64,000 bases of DNA from Polytrichum commune. Taxonomy: Eukaryota; Streptophyta; Polytrichopsida; Polytrichales; Polytrichaceae. The position numbers and the translations under genes were made by a program. The notes under the pieces are model-generated. The model was given only the letters and a program-made list of their open reading frames with translations, was not told the origin of the DNA and did no database searches. The stretch is taken from positions 27,652,001-27,716,000 of the forward strand of contig OX485806.1 of the NCBI GenBank assembly GCA_950295325.1, given 5' to 3'. This document shows positions 35,801-46,600 of the stretch, piece after piece; position 1 is the stretch's first letter, and every line of letters starts with the position of its first letter.

Positions 35801-38800
35801 AAAAAAAAGTTGACCAAGGGGACTTCTCTTGAACATGGTAAAGCCAACATATTCAAATTCACGTCGATGTAAACCAATGTTAGTTTCTCTTGTCTTCTCA
35901 CCTCTTAAAACTGGTCCAACTTAGTTTTGGTCCAACACTAGGTTTGAAAGGGGATTGCTAAACCGACCACACATTGGTGAAACCAACCAGACAGACGCGT
36001 TGCGCGGTCACATGGCTTGTCAAAATTTGAACAGTTCTAGTTCTAAGTTGATGTGTAAAGAAGGAGGCAGTAGAGTGGATGCCTTGCTCCTCTACATGTG
36101 TGTAATGAGAAATAAATAAAAAACTGACATATCACGTGACTGCGCGACGCTTCTTTCTGGTCATTTTAACAAACTGTTGTAGCACCATAGCTGGTTCGTG
36201 CACCTCGAAACGAATATTTATTTATTTATTGAAAAATAAGGTTTGTCAACTAAAAATATAATTTATGAAATTTCGTCAATCCTATGATTTAATTTAATTT
36301 TTTTTAAAGGTAAGGTCCAACAGTACTACAAGTAGTTTATTGTTTTTTTCATTCATTCATGGCAGTTTCTTGGCCTTAAACCGAAGTATCCACCTTAACC
36401 TTACTTAGTGTGGCTCTTGTTTGTCTTTGCACAATGTATGTGTTAGGTCTTTTGTATGTATTTGCACTTTGACATGTGTGAGAACAGTGTTAGAAATGGC
36501 ACCAAAACAATGACGAGTTGATTATGCTTTTATCCCTATTAGTGTGGAGCTCGTGAGCAAGGCACTGAGCCATTAACGCGTTAGCATGCAACCTCTTATG
36601 GCGCGTTGACGTGGTTGGAGCTTAGAAGAGTCCAAATTTTCCATTAATTAATTTTTTCCTAATATAAAATTTCACTTATTCATTCAATTGGGTTCCTAAT
36701 TTCCGATTTTTTTTCGGTTTTTTATTTGAAAATAAAAGATGGTGCTACGGTACGTGGTTGGTGGATCTAACCATCCGCACATGAAAGTATTCCTTTTACT
36801 TGCCAAGCTTCCAACGATGGCGTATTATGATGAATCCCACCCATTTTCCCATGCTCCGTGGTTGAGTGAGTGAGTGAGTGAGTGGTTGTGTGGTTGTGTG
36901 GGGTAGACATACTTGGCGAGCACGGAGGCGAAGACGGCGTCGTTCAAGGCGTTGGTGGCGAAGGACGCGATCACCGCGCGCGTGATTGAGCAGCGGATGC
37001 GCAAGCTCATTTGGCTGCATCAAACGCTCGCCTCGTGGCGTGTCCGCATCTCGACCCACGGGTGAGTGAGCTTGGATTGGGGTGACCCAACGCAGCCCAT
37101 ACACTCGTTCCATGTTGGATGCCCAAACCCTTGCCTCCAAGGAACCAATGTACGGGTTGGTTCGCCCCAACTAGCAAGGCTGGCACCATGTAGTTTTTTA
37201 CAGTTGGGTTTTTCGTAGTTTATCGTGTTTTTTTTGGTTATAAAACCCAGTCATCTGAGGTCCAGCAAGATCCGGTTTTATTCAGTTTCATTGCAGAGGA
37301 ATTGAGATTCTAGGGCAGAGGGCCCAATGTCCGCCAATGGTGATGCCGATTGCCAAGTGCTGGATCAAAATCATGGTTTTAGAAACCGGGTTTCTTTGCA
37401 TCAAAACCCAAAGCCCACCGGAGAAAAGTTGGGGTTTTTCGACCCTTGTGGGTGAGTGAGCTTCCAAAGGAAATGTGGACTCCTCATGGACGTCGTTGCA
37501 AAGGAAATTTATTTTTGGTTGGAGTATAATAGTAGTGTAGGGTTCAGAAGTTGAGAAAGCCCACTTTGAGCTTTCGGGGAGTTTAAAGCTCAGTTTATCT
37601 CTCAGGCTTCCACATTTCAGTGTAGGATTATGTTTTCATCTCTGCCTAGCTTCAAACTCCCACCGAAGCATGACATATGTCAATCTTTAGTTTTACTTTT
37701 GGGATTCATTTAAGTTTTGGTTTTCGTATTTGCTTAAGTTTAGTTTGATGTTATTAGCCCACCTTGAGGGAAGACACCTCGGGGTGGTCTTTGAAATGGG
37801 TCAAAGCTTGACAACCAACCAAAGACGGTCACAAATGTGTTGTGTTTCTACAATGCTAATAACTCGTTCTTCAAGTGGAGTCCAATTATAAGTTTAGTGA
37901 GTGTTTATCCAAAGTGGTCTCTAAAATGAGTCAACGTTTGGTCTCAGTCGATAGCCAACCAAAATTAACCAATGTGCAAGATAATAATAAAAGGCTAGAG
38001 CACTCCTGCAACTAGCTGCTTGTTCTATTATTGTTATCATTAGATATTTTTTCCCTTTCATCTTTTGGTTGGGTTTGTTGCTACGACATATGATATAAGG
38101 AGGTCCAAAGGCTCGGCACGCAAAGAATAAGCATTGGTCACAAAATGACACCAAGTTATTGCGTAGATTATGTAGAAAGTGGTCTACTCCACTCCACACC
38201 CAAGTCATTTCATTACATCGTCCTCAAGTGATAACCGAGATGTAAGAAACGCGGGGCGTGGGCAGGAAAGAATGGGAACTCCAAAACAAGGCCATCCGCG
38301 ACGAGAAAGACCAATTGAACGACTACTACATGCAACTCAAGCACAAGTTGGACAAGCTCCACTATACCGAGCATGCGGCTATGAAGGTATACACTTGTCT
38401 TCCATTACAAGCTTATTGGTTAAACCACAAAGGTAAGATGTGTGTTATTCGGACACATTTCTCTCGTAACACCCGCTTTGCCATCGGATTTGAAGTGAAC
38501 AATTAGCACATCCAAATCGTGTCCATAGCCATCGTGCCTCACCATTTTTGGAGCCCGTATGAACATCTTATTCAACATCAAAGTGAATGTTCTTGTGCTC
38601 ATCAAGTGGTCATATAGGTAACCTGAATCGTGTCGACCATTGAGATTGGAATGGTTAGCATATTTTGAGCACGTAGTTCATATTTTTTAAGCACGTGATG
38701 TCGTTTTGGTGTTCGTTCTTAGATCTGCACTTAACCATATGCTACTCAACTATTGGTGCCCAGATGATTGTTATGCTAACTCTAGGCATGTATACCTTAG

Positions 38801-40598
38801 ATGTCCAAACCAAGTAGGATCGAAAGTTGCTCATAAATGGGGTAAATCAAAGGTCTAGGATGAACACAAACTTCTCAGACACAAGTCTGCACCAAATTTG
38901 GGTATTTGTTCTATTACATGAGACGAGGAGCTTGGCCTAACAACACAAGCATGTACTAGATTAGAGCTATTCTTGATGCCTCTCAAAAATCTCATGAGTT
39001 GGTAGGGAGTTTTTGCCCGCTTTCGACAATTCATAATGTTGAAGGAGTGTTAAAGTTGGTGTTGGAGCCCCCAATTTCAGTGAAATGAAGGGGCCGCAGT
39101 TTACTTCAACCAAAAGAGGGCTATGTAGAAATTGAACCCCTTATCAAACTTTCAAGAGCATTGTCTTAGGTGCCTTCTAAATTAAGTTTTCCATGAAATT
39201 TGTTTTTGTATAGTTGTTTTCTAGCCATAGTCAAACACATGTCCTTCAATTCACTAAACATTTGGGGGATTCCAACACCATTTTAACACTTTATCCATAA
39301 ACATCATAAAATGCCATATGTGGGTCAAAACTCCATACCAAACCAAAAGGTTTTAAGGTCTTTAAGACTGACTTTATTCAACCACAAGTTGTAGACGTGT
39401 CTTCTTGAATGATCATGGAATGTTCCATTTTTAGACATTATATTATATTATATATATATATATGTCTAAGGTGGTAATAATTTATTTTAATTTTTTAATT
39501 AATTAAGAATACAAATTTAACCCAAATTTTAATTTGCCTACATTGGTTTTTTGGGTGAAGGAAACCTCAAAGCAGGTGTTTGACGCAAGGGAGGATTTAC
39601 TTGCCAAGCTGAAGATGGCTGAGCGGGTACAATTGTTGGCGAAAATGTGCAGCCAGGTGAGCTCATTAGTGCACTAAAATAGTCCTATTAGTGTGGGTGG
39701 CAAATTAGCGTGGAAATAATTAGCATGGGCCACACGATTTTTTCCTAGTCAAGGTGGAATGAACATGGGTCCAAGACCCCATGTCTTCTTTTAAGCCTTT
39801 GTGAAGACTTTTGACCAACAGAGCAAAAGTAGCACAAAATGAAATAATCACACACATCAGTTTTCTAAAAAATAATTTCATGTGATGCACACTAGTTTTC
39901 TATCAGAATTATAGTGTGGATTGAAAAATAATGTGAGATCTAGAAAATCATTGTGGCCCACGCTATTAGGACTATTAGTATACCAATCTAATTTTGTGAT
40001 AGGTCTCCTTTGTTGGTGAGACAAACAAGTAACGTACACATGCCTTAGATGTGTGTGTGTGTGTATGTGTATATATATATATATATAATAATAAAATAAT
40101 AAAATATTCTTTTCTTTTCTTTTCTTTTCTTTGTACCCACTTCTTGTAGGATATGAAAGATGGAATTAGTGGGAGATCGTTAGCAAATCCAAATTGTGCA
40201 TGTAGCCATTTGCCTCATAATTTTTGCAAAGATAATATGAATATCCTATTCATTATTAAAGTGGAAAATGATGTGCTTGTTAAGTGGTCATATAGGTCTC
40301 TCCTGATCATGTTGACTATTACGCCTAGAATGGTTAGCCTATTTTTGAGCATGAAGTCCAATCTCTTTTAGAAACATGTCCTTTTTGTGTTGGTTCTCAG
40401 ATCTAGACCTAACTACATACCAAATTATTGTTGTGTTGGATTTAGGCATGTCTACCTTAAGGTACATGGGCCTAAAATGGACATTTTGCACCCACTTCTC
40501 CTAGGATATGGAACACACGATTAGTACTTGAAGAATCAAGATTGTAGCCGTTTGGAGTTGAAATGTGAATGTTATATAAGCGGTCATAGGCATGTCGG

Positions 40599-40642
<44 letters not shown>

Positions 40643-43600
40643 AAGCCCTCCCAAATGTGTTAACAAGTGAACTTAAGACGGTGACTTTATTTTGAGCACA
40701 TTATATTCAATAACCAGTCCAATGCCATTGTAACATTGGTGTATTTTTGGTTTTTGTTGTCAACTACAAACCTTCGTCATGCACCACTCACAAAAAGTAA
40801 TTGTTCAATTAGGAAGTGTGACCACATAAGACCCAACTTGTACCACAGGGTGGGTCACTCCCTTGTAGAGATATGAGCCACCTAAGATAACTTCAAAGTA
40901 TTTTCGGGAGAAGTATGAAATAACGTGGACATCCTTGAGATGTTTCACATATATGATGAATATTACTAGAATGCACTCAAAATGTTCCAAATGGTGAATA
41001 TTTTCTCTCCCATTTTGAGATTGCAAAAGCGAAATTCCGGTACCCTAATTTTTTCTCTCCCTAATGTTCATTTTTTGAAATTTTCGCTACATAGTAACAC
41101 TAAATTGGAACCTATTCTTCATCACCTCATTTTCTAGTGGTAATGTCGCCACTTAACTAAACTACACAAAATATGATATTTAGTGTTTGATTATATTCAG
41201 TGTTGTTACCACCCTACCATGCTCAACACTAATTTTCAATTCTTTGACAATTAGTGTTACGCATAAATATGTTGCTATCTTCCCTATTGCCACCTCCCTT
41301 ATTATATCCTTTTTTTTCACATATCTTTACTAACACAAAATTCAGACATGTAACTTCCACATATGACCATAGTTGATATTTAGTGTTTGAGTTTACATTT
41401 AATGTTACTTACTTTCATGGGGTATTGATATTTAGTTTATGTGTTTGTATTTAGTGTATTAAACTCTAAATATCCTATTTTGTGTACTGAAAGTGGTGGG
41501 CTTGTAATGGAGCAGTTGGAGACGGAACATGAGAGGGTGTTTCCATTCGACCCACTCCATTGCTCTACAATTCCAACTGTGCCCGGTGCACGATTGGATC
41601 AAGAAATGGAAACCGAAAATGGGTCTGCAGGTGCTTATCAAGTTCCATTCCAAAATAAATAAATAACTAATAATAATGATAATAATAATAACTTGGCAAG
41701 AAGGTAGAGTTATGCGTAGAGTTTCTTAAAGAAAAGCATAACATTATTTAGATCCATAATAGTGTTATGTGGGACTGACAATATTCAACATAATGTTCTC
41801 GGATATTTTCCGTATTCAGTTTGAATATTGTCAGTCCCACAGAACATTATTATGGATTTGAATAATGTTGTGAGGGATAAACCCGTGGGTTTAATCTTTC
41901 TTTAATACTCACTCCATCCCAAAATGATTGTCCTACCTCCCGGAATTTTTTGTCCCAAAATGATTGTCCGGTTTGTATGCCCGACTAGAAATTTGAGGCT
42001 CAAAGTCAAATATTTTCATCATCAAGAAGTCTTGTGACACTGCAACTTTGGGGGGCATTTCGAAGTAGTTGTTGTTTATTTATTTGTTTGTTTTAGGAGT
42101 CGTACTTACAACTACTCGGTCAATGGTCAACGGGCCTTAATCTCGCCATAGTTAGGAACATGGACAGTCATTTTGGGATGAAGGGAGTAGCTCATTAGTT
42201 GGTCATGCATCCTATTTTGAGAGTTGGGTGAAACTTTTGGGATCTAAGGCTGTTTTTCACCTCTCAAACTTTGAGAAAGTTTTAAGATATTAGGGTATGT
42301 GCATGGGGCCCACTGTCCTAAACTCCAGATCACCCTATGCGAGGCCCTTGCTTGGCCCACCCCATCCTAGTAGGACAAGCTAGGAAGCCGGTTTCTAGCT
42401 AGTAGTCCGACACCACTCTTTGTGTGTGGTAATTTAAGCATTAAGAAAACTTGGTGACTTTGTATAATTAATCCTCATAAACTCAGGGTTCAGGACTAAA
42501 CCCATGGTTTCATATGCTTTACTTTACAATCACTTTGGTACGTTGTTGATTACAACATGTATTTTGAGAGTGAAGGTTGTTGATTCAACCAAAGTTAGGG
42601 TTGGGGCGGCTTGAGATGACCCTAATTAAACTACCGGATGGTACTAGAGAGGTACCCAAACCAAACAGAGTGGTTGGCGGTTCGATTCCCGATTGTGAAA
42701 TCGTTTCTCTACTTGACGGGAAACTAACCAAGTGGTCAAGTGCCTCATGTATTCCAAAGTTAGGGTTGGGGCCTAGGGTTGGTGGTTCGGTCCAATTTGT
42801 TATTTTCTTTGAACAAATTGGCCAATTTCATGTTCTCTTGACTCCAAATTTGATTGGCATTCGGCTCCAACCAGGCTGTCCCCCAGTTTAGTTAATTGGC
42901 TTGTCTTTGAAGTCCCTGCTTTGAAGTTACTTGATAAAAGGATCCTAAATGGTAATTTTAAGGTATGGCATTCGACGCAAGTTGAATGTGTGCTTGTGTA
43001 AGTAACTTCTGATTTTTCATCGAGCTAAAGAGTTTAGAGAAAATATTGCGTAGCCTATAACTCTGATTATCCCAATTAGTGAAAGGGGGGAGGGGGTTTA
43101 ATAGTGTGTGTGAGAAATTAGCGGAGATGATTTAAAAAAAATTTACACTTTGAAATTAGTGTCACCAAAAGATCTAGGAAGCATTGTTTATCCCGACACT
43201 ATTCACTAAAAATGTTATTCATAGTAGTATTGTCCACTAAAAGTGTTGGCACTCTTCATTGACAAGCATGTGTGTGCACATAATTTTTTTTTAATCACGC
43301 TACAAGTACATTAGAGCACACACTACTTCTCCTCAACTGTACGATCAATGAGGATGTATTCATGAATGTAGTATCGTTTTGTAAAAATTTCAGCCCTCAC
43401 TAATTGTGAGACTTTGCAAAATAATGCATGTTCTAGGAATTCATACCAAATGAACTGATTGAGATGATCGACATAGTATAGTTTCTAATCTACATAGACT
43501 CCCAAGTTTTGGTTATTTCCAAACAAACCTCATACACGAGAAGATAAGAAAGGCATGGCAATTTTAGCTTGTTAAGTACATGTGCACATTATACATATGT

Positions 43601-46600
43601 TGTTGGTCTTGAAGTATTTAGAATGTTTTTAGGTGCTCATAAGGGCCATGATGTGTTTGTTTTTGTTTTGCAGCCCCCCAAGAAGGTGCCGGAAAGAACA
43701 TGGGTGAGGTTAAAATTGAGTTAGAACGACATCCGCATTTGGTGGTTCCAAGGAATCGAACACCGGTTGCGTTGGGTGTTACACTACGCACCCCTCGCGA
43801 ATTTCCGATGGAGCCGGGTGGCCGGGAATACCGGTGGGCATCCTATGGTGTGAACGACCTTGGAGACGAAGTGGAAGAAGTGGACTACATGTCCCAATTT
43901 AACAAGCGTTTCAATAAGGTGAGGGTGAACATGCTCATATTCATGTCGTTATTTATCACCCACATTTGTTTTGTTATGTTTTCATTTTCATTTTCATTTT
44001 TATTTTTATTGTTGGGTTAGTTGCACAAGTTTCTTATTTAATGCCACGAAATCAGATTGTGAGGGCCTTTGAAACCCATTTGGAGTCTGCACCATGGAAA
44101 ATTTGGAATTGGATTAAGTTGTGTGGGTCACAGAGCTTAGGCCAAGGTTGGATGTCACCTTGAACTAGGGCCCCACCACTATTACCCAAGATGAAAATGT
44201 AGGCAATTATATTATAGCATGTAGATTTATCTCGGGGGGGGCAGTGTGTTAAAAAGTTAAGGATATAGGTGCGAACAACCACTATTTTATAGGGGGGTAT
44301 TACTTTCAATTCTCTTCTTTTTTTCACATGCTATCATTATGTAAATTTCTACTTTGGGTTAATAGAAAAATGGCTTGCATTACTTATAATTCCAAATTAC
44401 CTATTATTCCATACCCTATAGTACTTTAAAGATGTTCAGTGCCATTTTTGATACCCTATATTACTCTTAAGTCCATTTATAATTTTTAGCCCCCATGTTT
44501 TTAAAATACCCTATCATTTGTTCGCACGTATATTGCTACTCCAACCAATGACTACCCCCCCCGAGAGATTTATTTATTTTCCTTTTCTTGTATACGTTAT
44601 GGTCTTATGAATTTTGGCATCAAAAACCTCAAATTAGTCTATGAGACCCATTGGAGATGAATTAACCACAAACCTAAGGGGGTTGTGTTTTTTACTTCAG
44701 TAGTATTGGTGGGGCCCAAACTCAAAGAGGTGGGTGTCTAGCCCTAGCCTGGGCCTTAAAGTGTAGTTGAAAGACATATGCAATTGGACTCTCAACCAAA
44801 TATTATTTCATTACCATCCTATTCATGTGGGCCCTTCTACACTGATAAGTTATGGTAAATCAAGAGATGTGATATTCTGAAAGTGTCACGGTCTTCCTAG
44901 GTTTATGGTAGACCCACCTGTTTGAGGTGGGCTTGCCCCAAAATCCGATCATGAAATATTATCCATTGCATGCCATGTAGGGACTCCATGTAGGTTAATC
45001 ACCAATTCAAATTGCCTTGGTTCAGTAGGCCCTCAATCTTTGATGCAACATGTGAAGTGGAACAATCTCGGCAATTACCACCAACAAGAGTTTTGCTGAT
45101 GTTCCCTTCACGCGCCATATTTTTAACGTTCATAGGCCCTCAAGCTCTAGTGTAAAGTGTTCTTTATTTGAGGCAAAGGCATTAATAAATTCAAATACAA
45201 ACCATGACATGTGAAGAAAAGAAGGAAAGGAAAGAAAGGAAAGAACAATGACTCCAATGTGGCCACTGGCATGAATCTATGATGTTGCTCCCGTATCATG
45301 AGTTACAAGAATTAGAGGCCCTACGATGACTACTACCCCTTTTTGAAGGTGAGCACCTTGAATGGGTGTGGACAAGCCGACTGCATCTATTTCCCCAAAA
45401 GAAAGAAACCCTACATTTCCACATGGTTGATTGAAAATATCCAATGTACCCAAATCCCCCCTCCTCCAATCCCATTCTAGTCAGGTGGACCATAACCGGT
45501 AGAATAAAGTGAAAATCAAGTGCTAAGTAAATCACTCATATGAGTACTACTCTAACCTTAAACGGCTCAACCTTGGAGTTTCCATAGAATCCGGGTTAAG
45601 GCTTCAGGTTTTAATCCACCCTAGACACCTAAAACCCCCAAAAGGAGCCGTGCTCAAAGGGGACTGGGCTCGAGATTGACTAAGACACAAAGAAGGATCT
45701 ACATTTCTTGCGTGTCATGCTTGAACTCACCCTCTTTGACAGTGTAGCAGAGAGAGATTTTTTTTATTTTTTTTATTTTTTTTCCATTGAACTTAATCAT
45801 AATCTTCAGGGTTGATAATAATGGGTCATCCCGGTCATGCACTTCAGCTGAGGGATTTTTTTAAATAAAAAATAAAAATTTCTATGCTCATTAATTTCTA
45901 TAAGTTGATGCACACAAATAGGTGAAGTTGTTGTCCTGAATGTGTTAGTTGAGTTGTGTTTATCATGCAGGCGATGCTTGATAAATTAGCATTGGAGATG
46001 GAGAGGAACAAGCTCATGGAAGAGAACGTGAAGCTCTCGACTGCATTACGCAACCACTTGGACGGCCTCACCATTGTGGAACGCCTCAAAACTGCATACA
46101 ATGTGCTCATGGTTGGATACTCCACCTCCCAATTTACTTAAAATTTTATGGTTCTTTCTTTGTTGAGACAATTGAAACAATCTTTATTCCATTGCCACCT
46201 CCTTTTTTACAAGACCATTGAGACCCAAAAAAGAAAGTGGGGGAGCTCTCTTGGCTGCAAGCAATGAAACCACAAAGCCATGAGGAGAGCGACCGAACTG
46301 AGCATGTTAATTGTCCACTTTTGTGTCTACTGGCATATATATGCTTGATTTGCACTATATGTGTTTGTCATATTGAAAATCTACGCGAGGATTGTCGTCT
46401 TTGATTGAGGCAACTTTCTGCTTAGGGATAAAAATACACCCGCGTATGTATTTGTGTATTATATTAAAATTAGCATTATAATAAACTAGGTGGATTAAAC
46501 CCGAGCCTTAACTTGGATCCCATGGGATAGTTCTCTGATGTTAAGTGCCTTAAGGCCTTTAAGGATAGTATTTGGATGGGTGACCTTGCTAGCACTTGAT

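Noticed and set aside
42670-42700. GGTTCGATTCCC suggesting a tRNA or SINE
   Set aside because: No cloverleaf or convincing box A at the right distance could be found.
43966-44163. Hydrophobic frame after DRC2 exon 13
   Set aside because: It arises from a TTTTCA repeat just inside the intron and does not continue the gene.
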